Assembly: GCF_030816965.1 (NCBI RefSeq)
Contig: NZ_JAUSYQ010000002.1
Coordinates: 8,484,001-8,548,000 of the forward strand
Length of the DNA stretch: 64,000 nucleotides
Source: Streptomyces canus
GTDB taxonomy: Bacteria; Actinomycetota; Actinomycetes; Streptomycetales; Streptomycetaceae
Direction of reading: 5' to 3'
Shown here: positions 52,928 to 61,402 of the stretch, piece after piece
Numbering within the stretch: position 1 is the first letter of the stretch
How the letters are laid out: each line of letters opens with the position of its first letter
Position numbers and translations under genes: made by a program
The notes under the pieces: generated by a model
Told to the model about the DNA's origin: nothing
The model's database searches: none
What the model saw: the letters and a program-made list of their open reading frames with translations, nothing else

Positions 52928-53519
52928 CTGATCTTTTCGTAAGTTCGGTGGGTGTGGTGGGCGGATGGTCAGGCCGGTATGGGCGAGGAATGACCATGGC
53001 AGTCGGGGGTTGGCGTTGATGCGGTGGATGCCTTGCTCGGTGGCGTCGGCGACATCGGCGAGGTGGTCGCCGGCGAGGTTGGCGAGTTCACGCTTCTTGA
53101 GCGAGGACCACAGCAGTTCCACCGGGTTCAGCTCGGGAGCGTAGGCGGGTAATCGTTCCAGGGTGAGCCAGTCCTGTTCGGCGACCCAGGCCCGCATCGC
53201 CCGGCTCCAGTGGGCGGACAGGCCGTCCCAGACCAGGACCACTCGCTCGCCGCGGTAGAACACCTTCACCTGCTCCAGGACCTCGATGAGCCCGGCGGTG
53301 TCGTAGCTGCCGGGCTTGAGGTGGAAGCACAGGCGGGCCCCGCGATCGGGGTCGGTGGAGTGGTAGCCCAAGGCTCCGGCCATCGACGCGCGCTTCCAGT
53401 TCAGGCGGTGCCGCAGGAGCGGAGTCCGCCCCTCGGGGCGAGTAGGTGCGGCGGATCTGAGGGAGCAGGGAGACGCCTGATTCGTCGAGGAAGACGATCC
53501 AGGCACGTGTGTTCACGGC
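52925..53519 (-). pseudogene. IS630 transposase C-terminal (DDE) part, with an extra frameshift
   Basis: This part carries the DDE domain: AWIVFLDESGVSLLPQ in one frame, then, after an extra G near the CGAGGGG at about 53440, LCFHLKPGSYDTAG, VVLVWDGLSAHWSR and YAPELNPVELLWSSLKKREL in the next frame. The first shift, from the N-terminal part, is at an AAAAA/GGGG run (53520-53530), typical of programmed -1 shifts. The second shift is not expected and probably inactivates the enzyme. Its stop (TAG) uses the TA target base outside the element. Confidence 0.7.
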
Positions 53520-54085
53520 CCCTTTTTGATGCGCGGCCACTCGTGCGCGATCCAGCGGGCGATCTCCGACTCGTCCCGCTCGACCGCCCGCCGCTCGGGC
53601 CGTTGCAGGCTCCATCCGAGCCAGCCGGTCAGCAGCCGCCACACCGACGCCCTCGACAACACCACCCCCGTTGCCCGGGTGACGACCGCGCGGACTCGTT
53701 CCAGGGTCCACAGGTCGGCCTCGAAACCATGAGCCTGGGCACCTTGCTCCAACGCGGCCCGGACCATCTCGACCTGGGTGTCGTCCAGCTTGGGTGGGCG
53801 TCCGGTGGCTGCCCGTCTCCGCAGGCCCGAAGCACCGTCTTGCTCCCACACCCGCCGCCAACGCCGCACGCTCTCGGCACACACCCCCACCGCCCTCGCG
53901 ATCTCCGCATTCGACACGCCGCCCTCGAACAACTCGACTGCCCGAACACGACGCGCCTCCGCCAACTGAGGCCGCGACAAAGGAGGAAGGGAGGAGCCGG
54001 CAACCGAAGGGGAAGGTTGATACGCCACCCCGACAGCCTCCCACCCACACGGCCACCACACCCACCGAACTTACGAAAAGATCAG
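52928..54085 (-). mobile_element. IS630-family insertion sequence, copy 2
   Basis: An 1158-bp element with long perfect inverted ends: CTGATCTTTTCGTAAGTTCG at 52928 and its complement ending at 54085, extending over about 33 bases. It is flanked by TA on both sides (52926-52927, 54086-54087). It lies immediately upstream of transporter B, about 80 bases before its -35, and may have separated that operon from an ancestral neighbour. Confidence 0.88.
53513..54025 (-). CDS. IS630 transposase N-terminal (HTH) part
   Basis: A frame of about 170 residues from GTG 54025 (GGGAGG eight bases upstream) encoding two helix-turn-helix units: GGVSNAEIARAVGVCAESVR, RRWRRVWEQDG, and WTLERVRAVVTRATGVVLSR. 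It ends at RIKKGP, where an A5/G4 run would allow a -1 shift into the DDE frame (KGAVNTRAWIVFLDE). A two-frame layout with programmed frameshifting is usual for this IS630 subgroup. Confidence 0.7.
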   Translation of the reverse strand, partial: AYQPSPSVAGSSLPPLSRPQLAEARRVRAVELFEGGVSNAEIARAVGVCAESVRRWRRVWEQDGASGLRRRAATGRPPKLDDTQVEMVRAALEQGAQAHGFEADLWTLERVRAVVTRATGVVLSRASVWRLLTGWLGWSLQRPERRAVERDESEIARWIAHEWPRIKKGP

Positions 54086-54167
54086 TAAGTCCACCCACAC
54101 CGCCACCGCTCGTCATGGTGATCTTCAGGGTTCCCGTATTTGGTTAAGCCTTTACCCTGGCCAGGCC

Positions 54168-54196
54168 TTGACCGTTGAAATATAAGTTCATATGTT
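54168..54196 (+). promoter_or_regulatory. Transporter B promoter with GntR-type operator
   Basis: -35 TTGACC at 54168-54173, a 17-base spacer and -10 TATGTT at 54191-54196. The palindrome-like ATAAGTTCAT is at 54182-54191. An upstream word TTTACCCT (54151-54158) is also shared with promoter A (3792-3799). Confidence 0.65.
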
Positions 54197-54240
54197 TCTG
54201 AGACATGCCCAGCGCTCGTAAGACCAGAAAGGTTCCGCCC

Positions 54241-55290
54241 ATGCCCGAGGAAGGAACAGCCATCCGGCTCCAGAGCTTGCGCAAGTCCTTCGGCCAGGTG
54301 GAAGCGGTCTCCGGGGTGGACCTGGAGATCCGCGACGGAGAGTTCTTCTCCATGCTGGGCCCCTCGGGCTCCGGCAAGACCACTGTCCTGCGAATGATCG
54401 CCGGATTCGAGCCCGCCACCAGCGGAACCGTCGAACTGGAGGGCAAGGACGTCACCCGCCTCGCGCCCTTCGAGCGGGACGTCAACACCGTCTTCCAGGA
54501 CTACGCCCTCTTCCCGCACATGACGCTTGAACAGAACGTTGCGTACGGACTCAAAATCCGCAAGGTACCCAAGGCGCAACGCCTGGAACGTGCCCGTGAG
54601 GCACTGGCGAACGTACGCCTCGAAGGCTTCGGCAAGCGCCGCCCGTCCCAGCTGTCCGGCGGCCAGCGGCAGCGCGTCGCGCTCGCCCGCGCCCTGGTCA
54701 ACCGCCCCAAGGTGCTGCTGCTCGACGAGCCGCTGGGCGCCCTGGACCTCAAACTCCGCGAGGAGATGCAAGTCGAGCTCAAGGCGTTGCAGCGCGAGGT
54801 CGGCATCACCTTCGTCTTCGTCACCCACGACCAGGACGAGGCGCTGACCATGAGCGACCGGATCGCGGTGTTCAACCAGGGCCGGATCGAGCAGGTAGGC
54901 ACCCCGGCCGAGGTGTACGAACGCCCCGCCACCGCCTTCGTCGCGGGCTTTGTCGGCACGTCGAACCTGCTGACAGGCGAGGCGGCGCAGAAGGTGGTCG
55001 GCGCGGCCGGCACCTACAGCGTCCGCCCCGAGAAGATCCACCTCCTGGACAGCCCGGACGCCCTGGGCAAGGCCGGGGACGGGCACACCAGCGCCATCGG
55101 CACCGTCGCCGAAGTTGTCTATCTCGGCGACGCGACCCGCTTCATCGTCGACCTCGACGCCGGCGGCCGGCTCACCGCCCTGCAGCAGAACAAGGAGACC
55201 TCGTCCGACGAGGTCGCCGCCTACCGAGGCACCCGGGTCCGCCTGCAGTGGCACGAGCGTCACAACTTCCGCGTCGCGGACCCGCAGTGA
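54241..55290 (+). CDS. potA: Polyamine-type ABC transporter ATP-binding protein B (PotA-like)
   Basis: A 349-residue ATPase paralogous to that at 3885. ATG 54241 is chosen because the untranslated leader (CCAGAAAGGTTC) matches the leader of copy A. Walker [37 protein letters not shown] and THDQDEALT are intact; the C-terminal domain ends in [10 protein letters not shown]. The remaining sequence is divergent enough that the duplication is not recent. It opens a five-gene operon ending in an aldehyde dehydrogenase. Confidence 0.9.
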   Translation: MPEEGTAIRLQSLRKSFGQVEAVSGVDLEIRDGEFFSMLGPSGSGKTTVLRMIAGFEPATSGTVELEGKDVTRLAPFERDVNTVFQDYALFPHMTLEQNVAYGLKIRKVPKAQRLERAREALANVRLEGFGKRRPSQLSGGQRQRVALARALVNRPKVLLLDEPLGALDLKLREEMQVELKALQREVGITFVFVTHDQDEALTMSDRIAVFNQGRIEQVGTPAEVYERPATAFVAGFVGTSNLLTGEAAQKVVGAAGTYSVRPEKIHLLDSPDALGKAGDGHTSAIGTVAEVVYLGDATRFIVDLDAGGRLTALQQNKETSSDEVAAYRGTRVRLQWHERHNFRVADPQ

Positions 55291-55351
55291 ACTCCCAGTC
55301 CCCGCACTCCTGTACACCTTCCCTCGTTCCCGCGCCCACCACGGAGACATC

Positions 55352-56548
55352 GTGCGACTGATACGCACCCTCGGCTGTACCGCCGCCCTCGGCGCCCTCA
55401 CCCTGGCCACTGCCTGCGGCGGCTCCTCGACGTCCACCAACAGCGACGGCACTTTTGCGCCGCCCAAGCTGACGGCACAGAAGACCCTCGGCAAGGGCGA
55501 GGGCGAGGTCAACCTGATCGCCTGGGCCGGTTACGCCGAGGACGGATCCAACGACAAGTCCGTCGACTGGGTCCACCCGTTCGAGGAGCAGACCGGCTGC
55601 AAGGTCAACACCAAGACCGCCGGAACCTCCGACGAGATGGTCAGCCTGATGAAGACCGGCCAGTACGACGCCGTCTCCGCCTCCGGCGACGCCTCGCTGC
55701 GCCTGATCGCCTCCGGTGACGCCGCTCCGGTCAACACCGACCTCGTTCCCAACTACAAGAACCTCTTCTCCGGCCTGAAGACGCAGAAGTGGAACTCCGT
55801 GGGCGGAGTCGCCTACGGCATCCCCCACGGCCGCGGCGCCAACCTGCTGATGTACCGCACCGACAAGGTGTCCCCGGCCCCCACCTCCTGGTCCGCCGTG
55901 TTCGACAAGTCCTCCGCGTACAAGGGCCACGTCACCGCATACGACTCGGCGATCTACATCGCCGATGCCGCCCTGTACCTGAGCAAGACCAAGCCCTCGC
56001 TGGGGATCAAGAACCCGTACGCGCTCGACCAGAAGCAGTTCGACGCGGCCGTCGCCCTGCTGAAGACGCAGAACGCCAACATCGGCGAGTACTGGAGCGA
56101 CTACCTCAAGGAAATCTCCGCCTTCAAGAGCGGCGACTCGGTGGTCGGCACCAGCTGGCAGGTCATCGCCAACCTGGCCCAGGCCGAGAAGGCCAAGGTC
56201 AAGGCCATCCTGCCGAGCGAGGGCGCAACCGGCTGGTCCGACACCTGGATGATCTCCGCCAAGGCCAAGCACCCCAACTGCGCCTACCAGTGGATGAACT
56301 GGATCGTCTCCCCGAAGGTCAACGCCCAGGTCGCCGAGTGGTTCGGCGAGGCTCCCGCCAACTCCAAGTCCTGCGCCCTGACTTCTGACCAAAGCTTCTG
56401 CACCACCTACCACGCCGCCGACGAGACGTACTGGAAGCAGGTCCACTTCTGGACCACCCCGATCCAGCAGTGCCTCGACGGCCGCACAGACGTGAAGTGC
56501 GTCCCCTACGCCAAGTGGGTCCAGGCCTGGACCGAGATCAAGGGCTGA
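55352..56548 (+). CDS. Polyamine-type substrate-binding lipoprotein B
   Basis: A 398-residue PotD-like binding lipoprotein. GTG 55352 has GGAG five bases upstream and gives a signal ending TLATAC. The mature start VNLIAWAGYAEDGSNDKSVD, the DYLKEISAFKSGDSVVGTS segment and the terminal AKWVQAWTEIKG are shared with copy A. It delivers substrate to the permeases at 56557 and 57482. Confidence 0.88.
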   Translation: MRLIRTLGCTAALGALTLATACGGSSTSTNSDGTFAPPKLTAQKTLGKGEGEVNLIAWAGYAEDGSNDKSVDWVHPFEEQTGCKVNTKTAGTSDEMVSLMKTGQYDAVSASGDASLRLIASGDAAPVNTDLVPNYKNLFSGLKTQKWNSVGGVAYGIPHGRGANLLMYRTDKVSPAPTSWSAVFDKSSAYKGHVTAYDSAIYIADAALYLSKTKPSLGIKNPYALDQKQFDAAVALLKTQNANIGEYWSDYLKEISAFKSGDSVVGTSWQVIANLAQAEKAKVKAILPSEGATGWSDTWMISAKAKHPNCAYQWMNWIVSPKVNAQVAEWFGEAPANSKSCALTSDQSFCTTYHAADETYWKQVHFWTTPIQQCLDGRTDVKCVPYAKWVQAWTEIKG

Positions 56549-56556
56549 AAAATCCC

Positions 56557-57465
56557 ATGACCGACACCGTGCCTGCCGCCGCTCCGGACCACGGCATCAA
56601 ACCGGGTCCGGGCCGACGGCTCGCCGGGACCCTGCACCGCCACCCCCGGCTGCGGCTGTCCCTGCTGCTGACCGCCCCGATGACCTGGCTCGTCGTCGCC
56701 TACCTGGGCTCACTGGCAGCCCTGTTCATGTCCGCCTTCTGGACCACCGATCCGTTCACCTCGGATGTGGTCAAGACCTGGACGCCGGACAACTTCAAGG
56801 CGCTCTTCACCACCGACGTCTACCGCAACGTTGCGCTGCGCAGCATCGGCGTCGCCCTCGCGGTCACCGTCATCGACGTCCTGATCGCCTTCCCCGTCGC
56901 CTTCTACACCGCCCGGGTCGCCAAGCCCAAGTACCGCCCCCTGCTGGTGGTCGCGGTGCTCACCCCACTGTGGGCGAGCTACCTGGTCAAGGCGTACGCC
57001 TGGCGGATCATCCTGTCCGAGGGCGGGCCGCTGGACTGGGCGCTGAGGCCCTTTGGCGCCGACGGGCCGGGATACGGGCTGCCCGCGGTCATCATGGTGC
57101 TGTCCTACCTCTGGCTGCCCTACATGATCCTGCCCATCCATGCGGGGCTGGAGCAGCTTCCCGCCAACCTCCTGGACGCCTCCGCGGACCTGGGTGCCCG
57201 CACCTGGCGGACGTTCCGGTCGGTAGTGGTACCGATGGTGTTCCCGTCGATCGCCGCAGGGTCCGTTTTCACCTTCTCACTCAGCCTCGGCGACTACATC
57301 GCCGTACAGATCGTCGGCGGCAAGACCCAGCTCATCGGCAACCTGGTCTACTCCAACATCACCCTCGACCTGCCGCTGGCCGCCGCGCTCGGCACCGTAC
57401 CCGTGGTCGTCATCGTGCTCTACCTGCTCGCAGTGCGCCGCAGCGGCGCACTGGCCGCGCTGTGA
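56557..57465 (+). CDS. ABC transporter permease B1 (PotB-like)
   Basis: A 302-residue permease from ATG 56557. A 40-residue polar N-terminal extension precedes the first helix. The contact loop is DASADLGARTWRTFRSVVVP and the last helix ends RRSGALAAL. It is paralogous to 6142-7005. Confidence 0.88.
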   Translation: MTDTVPAAAPDHGIKPGPGRRLAGTLHRHPRLRLSLLLTAPMTWLVVAYLGSLAALFMSAFWTTDPFTSDVVKTWTPDNFKALFTTDVYRNVALRSIGVALAVTVIDVLIAFPVAFYTARVAKPKYRPLLVVAVLTPLWASYLVKAYAWRIILSEGGPLDWALRPFGADGPGYGLPAVIMVLSYLWLPYMILPIHAGLEQLPANLLDASADLGARTWRTFRSVVVPMVFPSIAAGSVFTFSLSLGDYIAVQIVGGKTQLIGNLVYSNITLDLPLAAALGTVPVVVIVLYLLAVRRSGALAAL

Positions 57466-57481
57466 GGACCCTGAGGAAAGC

Positions 57482-58297
57482 ATGCAACTCTCCCGTCCCG
57501 CACGCATAGCCCTGCGTGCGACCGCGGCCACCGGCTTCGCGATCATCTACGTCCCGCTGCTGCTGGTCCTCATCAACTCGTTCAACATCGACAAGACCTT
57601 CGGCTGGCCGCCATCAGGCTTCACCCTGCGCTGGTGGGGCAACGCGTGGCACAGTTCCGGCGCACGGGACGCCCTGTGGACCTCGGTCAAGGCCGGCAGC
57701 GGCGCCACCACGATCGCGCTGGTGCTGGGCACGTTGACCGCGTTCGCCGTGCAGCGTTACAAGTTCTTCGGCCGAGAGAGCATCTCCTTCCTGGTGGTGC
57801 TGCCGATCGCGCTGCCCGGCATCGTCACCGGCGTCGCCCTCAACACCGCCTTCCACGCGGTCCTCGAACCGCTCGGCGTGGGCCTCGGCCTCTTCACCGT
57901 CATCGTCGGCCACGCCACCTTCTGTGTCGTCGTGGTCTTCAACAACGTCGTCGCGCGGCTGCGCCGGATGTCCGGCTCGTACGAGGAAGCCGCCGCCGAC
58001 CTGGGCGCGGACACCTTCCAGACGTTCCGCGACATCACCTTCCCCCTGGTGCGTTCCGCACTGGTGGCGGGCGGGCTGCTCGCCTTCGCGCTCTCCTTCG
58101 ACGAGATCGTGGTCACCACGTTCACCGCCGGGCCCGGTGTCCAAACCCTCCCGGTCTGGATCTTCTCCAACATGGCCCGGCCACAGCAGGCCCCGGTGGT
58201 CACCGTCGTCGCCGCCGTGCTGGTGCTGCTGTCCGTCATCCCCGTCTACCTGGCCCAGCGGCTGTCGTCCGACACGGCCTCCGGCAGCCGACTCTGA
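57482..58297 (+). CDS. ABC transporter permease B2 (PotC-like)
   Basis: A 271-residue permease with six hydrophobic segments and the contact loop SYEEAAADLGADTFQTFRDI. It starts 16 bases after permease B1 and is paralogous to 7015-7830, ending QRLSSDTASGSRL as A2 ends QRLSADTATGSRV. Confidence 0.88.
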   Translation: MQLSRPARIALRATAATGFAIIYVPLLLVLINSFNIDKTFGWPPSGFTLRWWGNAWHSSGARDALWTSVKAGSGATTIALVLGTLTAFAVQRYKFFGRESISFLVVLPIALPGIVTGVALNTAFHAVLEPLGVGLGLFTVIVGHATFCVVVVFNNVVARLRRMSGSYEEAAADLGADTFQTFRDITFPLVRSALVAGGLLAFALSFDEIVVTTFTAGPGVQTLPVWIFSNMARPQQAPVVTVVAAVLVLLSVIPVYLAQRLSSDTASGSRL

Positions 58298-58339
58298 AGC
58301 AATAGGCAAGGAACCACCTATGTGTCAACTGGAGACCCA

Positions 58340-59779
58340 GTGACGACCGCTCTGCGCACGCTGCGAAACTACATCGGCGGCGAGTCCATGGACGCCGCCG
58401 ACGGGCGGACCATCGAGATCGTCGACCCTGTGACCGGCGAGTCCTACGCGACCTCGCCGCTGTCCGGCCGGGCGGACGTCGACGCCGCCATGGGCGCAGC
58501 CACGGCTGCGTTCCCGGCGTGGCGCGACACCACCCCGGCCGAGCGACAGCGTCTGCTCCTGAAGATCGCGGACGCCTTCGAGGCGCGGACGGGGGAACTC
58601 GTCGCCGTTGAGTCCGAGAACACCGGCAAGCCGCTGGGGCTGACGGCGAGCGAGGAAGTGCCGCCGATGGTGGACCAGATCCGCTTTTTTGCGGGCGCCG
58701 CCCGACTGCTGGAGGGCCGCTCGGCCGGTGAGTACATGGAGGGCATGACCTCCATCGTCCGGCGTGAGCCCGTCGGGGTCTGCGCGCAGGTCGCACCATG
58801 GAACTACCCGATGCTGATGGCGGTCTGGAAGTTCGCCCCGGCGCTGGCCGCGGGCAACACCGTGGTCCTGAAGCCGTCGGACACCACCCCGGCCTCCACC
58901 CTGCTGATGGCCGAGATCGTCGGGTCCATCCTGCCAAAGGGCGTCTTCAATGTCGTCTGCGGTGACCGCGACACCGGCCGCCTGATGGTCGAACACCCCA
59001 CCCCGGCGATGGCCTCGATCACCGGTTCCGTACGGGCCGGCAAGCAGGTCGCCGAGTCCGCGGCCAAGGACTTCAAGCGCGTCCACCTGGAGTTGGGCGG
59101 CAAGGCCCCCGTCGTCGTCTTCGCCGACGCCGACATGACGCAGGCCGTCGAGGGCATCTCGGTGGCCGGCTTCTTCAACGCTGGCCAGGACTGTACGGCC
59201 GCGACCCGCGTCCTCGTACAGGAGTCGGTCCACGATGAGTTCGTGACGGCGCTGGCGAGGGCCGCCGCCAGCACGAAGACCGGTCGGCCCGACGACCCGG
59301 CCGTGCTGTACGGACCGCTCAACAACGCCAACCAGCTCACGCAGGTCGTCGGCTTCATCGAGCGGCTGCCTTCCCACGCCAAGATCGAGGCAGGCGGCCA
59401 CCGCGTCGGCGACAAGGGCTACTTCTACGCCCCCACCGTCGTCTCCGGCCTCAGGCAGGACGACGAGATCATCCAGAGCGAGGTGTTCGGCCCGGTCATC
59501 ACCGTCCAGTCCTTCCGCGACGAGGCGCAGGCCCTGGAATACGCCAACGGCGTCGACTACGCCCTGGCCTCCTCGGTGTGGACCAAGGACCACGCACGCG
59601 CGATGCGCATGTCCAAGAAGCTCGACTTCGGCTGCGTGTGGATCAACACCCACATCCCGCTGGTCGCCGAGATGCCCCACGGCGGCTTCAAGAAATCCGG
59701 CTACGGCAAGGATCTGTCCGCGTACGGCTTCGAGGACTACACCCGTATCAAGCACGTCATGACATCACTGGACGCCTGA
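58340..59779 (+). CDS. Aminoaldehyde dehydrogenase (gamma-aminobutyraldehyde type)
   Basis: A 479-residue ALDH from GTG 58340, with GGAG five bases upstream. It has NAD-binding APWNYPMLMAVWK, catalytic Glu in LELGGKAP and Cys in GQDCTAATR, and C-terminal WINTHIPLVAEMPHGGFKKS, typical of aminobutyraldehyde dehydrogenases of putrescine and spermidine catabolism. In this operon it would oxidise the aldehyde made from the imported amine; the amine oxidase or transaminase is not in the window. A tiny frame (58320-58343) overlaps its start. Confidence 0.88.
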   Translation: MTTALRTLRNYIGGESMDAADGRTIEIVDPVTGESYATSPLSGRADVDAAMGAATAAFPAWRDTTPAERQRLLLKIADAFEARTGELVAVESENTGKPLGLTASEEVPPMVDQIRFFAGAARLLEGRSAGEYMEGMTSIVRREPVGVCAQVAPWNYPMLMAVWKFAPALAAGNTVVLKPSDTTPASTLLMAEIVGSILPKGVFNVVCGDRDTGRLMVEHPTPAMASITGSVRAGKQVAESAAKDFKRVHLELGGKAPVVVFADADMTQAVEGISVAGFFNAGQDCTAATRVLVQESVHDEFVTALARAAASTKTGRPDDPAVLYGPLNNANQLTQVVGFIERLPSHAKIEAGGHRVGDKGYFYAPTVVSGLRQDDEIIQSEVFGPVITVQSFRDEAQALEYANGVDYALASSVWTKDHARAMRMSKKLDFGCVWINTHIPLVAEMPHGGFKKSGYGKDLSAYGFEDYTRIKHVMTSLDA

Positions 59780-59782
59780 CGC

Positions 59783-60517
59783 TCACGCCGCCGTTACCAG
59801 CACCAGCGGGATCGCCCCGCAGGGGTGCAGTACCACCTCGCCCCGCGCGGCAGCAGAGTCGAGGTCCCTGACCAGGGAGCCCGCCAGCTGAGTCGCGGTA
59901 TTGGACGCGGTGACCCGGCCGCGCGGATTGACCAGGAAGGCAGGGCTCTCGATGCGGCGCAGGGCGGGGCCGACAGCGGCTTCGAAGTGGCGCAGGTACA
60001 CGTCGGCGGCGGCCACGCCCGCGAACACGCCGTCCATGACCACCGGCGCCGCCAGGGTGAGGCTGTACTCGTCGGAGCACAGATAGTCGACGTACGGCCC
60101 GGACACGGCGCGCTGCCCGGTGGTCCTGGGCAGGGCGAACCAGTCCCAGTGGGTGTAGTCCGAGAACGCGGAGGTGTCCGGGTCCAGATCCAGCAGCATG
60201 GGCCGGACCTTGCCATCGGCCCGGGTCTGCCACCATTCCAGCCAGGCGGGTACGTCGCTGAGGAGGCCCGGTTCGGCGATGAAGCCGGTGCCGGAGATCA
60301 GCTTGGCGTCGTGGGCGAGCTGTTCGCGCAACAGCGGCTGGAGCTGGGCCAGGTCGGCCGATGTGGGGCGGCGACCCCGCACGCTTATGTGCGCGAGCAG
60401 GGTGGTGGTCTGTTCGCAGGTCTGCTGGACGGTGGTGAAGACACTCTCCAGCATGCCGCTGACCCGGACGACTGCCTCCGCGACGGTGTCGCCGTCGCTG
60501 CTCAGTGCTCTTGCCAT
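59783..60517 (-). CDS. Cache (PDC-type) sensor-domain protein B
   Basis: A 244-residue paralogue of 2227-2985, sharing PAWLEWWQT, DYTHWDWFALPR, GPYVDYLCSDEYSLTLAAPV and YLRHFEAAV. Its start overlaps the GntR gene by 16 bases, so the two are coupled. It ends four bases from the convergent ALDH stop. It is predicted to be cytoplasmic because no leader is present, which is unusual for Cache domains. Confidence 0.65.
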   Translation of the reverse strand: MARALSSDGDTVAEAVVRVSGMLESVFTTVQQTCEQTTTLLAHISVRGRRPTSADLAQLQPLLREQLAHDAKLISGTGFIAEPGLLSDVPAWLEWWQTRADGKVRPMLLDLDPDTSAFSDYTHWDWFALPRTTGQRAVSGPYVDYLCSDEYSLTLAAPVVMDGVFAGVAAADVYLRHFEAAVGPALRRIESPAFLVNPRGRVTASNTATQLAGSLVRDLDSAAARGEVVLHPCGAIPLVLVTAA

Positions 60518-61251
60518 GTTTCGTCCAGTCGCAGTTCTATGAGGTGCCGCACCGCGTTGCGAACATGCTCCTCTGCCAGGGTACGAGCCTGAAGTCCGTC
60601 ACCGGCCGTGATGGCGTCGAAAAGAGCCCGGTGCTGCGCGTCGGCGGTCCGGTGGATTCTCGCCTGGGTGAATGGCAGACACAGTAGCGGGCCGATCTCG
60701 GTCTGGAAACGGATCTCCTCGCGGGTCAGCCGCGAGGACTGGGCGGCGGCGACGATCTCCACATGGAAGCGGCCGTCGATGCGCCCGCGCGCGGCGGCGT
60801 CGACGGCGTCGGCGAAGTCCCGCAGGGAACGGCTGGGGGCTTCCAGGTCGTGCTTGTCCGCGCGGTCGGCGGCGAGCCGGGCGGCGGCTCCGGCGACCGC
60901 GGCATAGTGGTCACTGAGGTCGCGCAGCTCCTCCGTCGTGTGGGCTTTCAGCCGCTGCCGCAGGCGGTCGTGCAGATCCTCGACAGGGGCGCGGACGAAG
61001 GTCCCGCCGCCCCGGCCGCGCCTTGTGGTGACGAGGCCCTGCTGCCGCAGGGCCATCAATGCCTCGCGCAGACTCACGGTGGAGACGCCGAGCCGCTCGG
61101 CAAGGTCGCTCTCACCGGGCAACTGCTCACCGTCCGTCAGCAGCCCCAAGGTGATGGCGTCGCCCAGGCGCCGAACGACGGCCTCGACCCTGGCTTCCGT
61201 GTCAAGGGGGGCGAAGATCGCACGGCGGGCAGCACTGGAGAGTCGGTTCAC
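60502..61251 (-). CDS. FadR/GntR-family transcriptional regulator B
   Basis: A 249-residue paralogue of 3026-3763, from GTG 61251. It has a winged helix with LPGESDLAERLGVSTVSLRE and ALRQQGLVTTRRGRGGG; an FCD effector domain follows. It is divergent from the APC permease, whose promoter carries the same palindrome as both transporters, and is followed by the Cache gene. It may control all three promoters together with regulator A. Confidence 0.85.
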   Translation of the reverse strand: MNRLSSAARRAIFAPLDTEARVEAVVRRLGDAITLGLLTDGEQLPGESDLAERLGVSTVSLREALMALRQQGLVTTRRGRGGGTFVRAPVEDLHDRLRQRLKAHTTEELRDLSDHYAAVAGAAARLAADRADKHDLEAPSRSLRDFADAVDAAARGRIDGRFHVEIVAAAQSSRLTREEIRFQTEIGPLLCLPFTQARIHRTADAQHRALFDAITAGDGLQARTLAEEHVRNAVRHLIELRLDETWQEH

Positions 61252-61326
61252 GTCTGTTCTGTCGTCCTTCCGATCGGTGCCACCGGGCTCATCTCATCAC
61301 AGAACGATTTCATAGGCGGCCAAAGA

Positions 61327-61355
61327 TTGCCATATGACCTATGGATTCATATCTT
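61327..61355 (+). promoter_or_regulatory. APC permease promoter with GntR-type operator
   Basis: -35 TTGCCA at 61327-61332, a 17-base spacer and -10 TATCTT at 61350-61355, with ATGGATTCAT at 61341-61350. The layout matches the two transporter promoters. Confidence 0.6.
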
Positions 61356-61402
61356 TACGCCACCTGTGCACACGTTCCCCTGTGCCCTGCGAGAGGCCCC
61401 CG

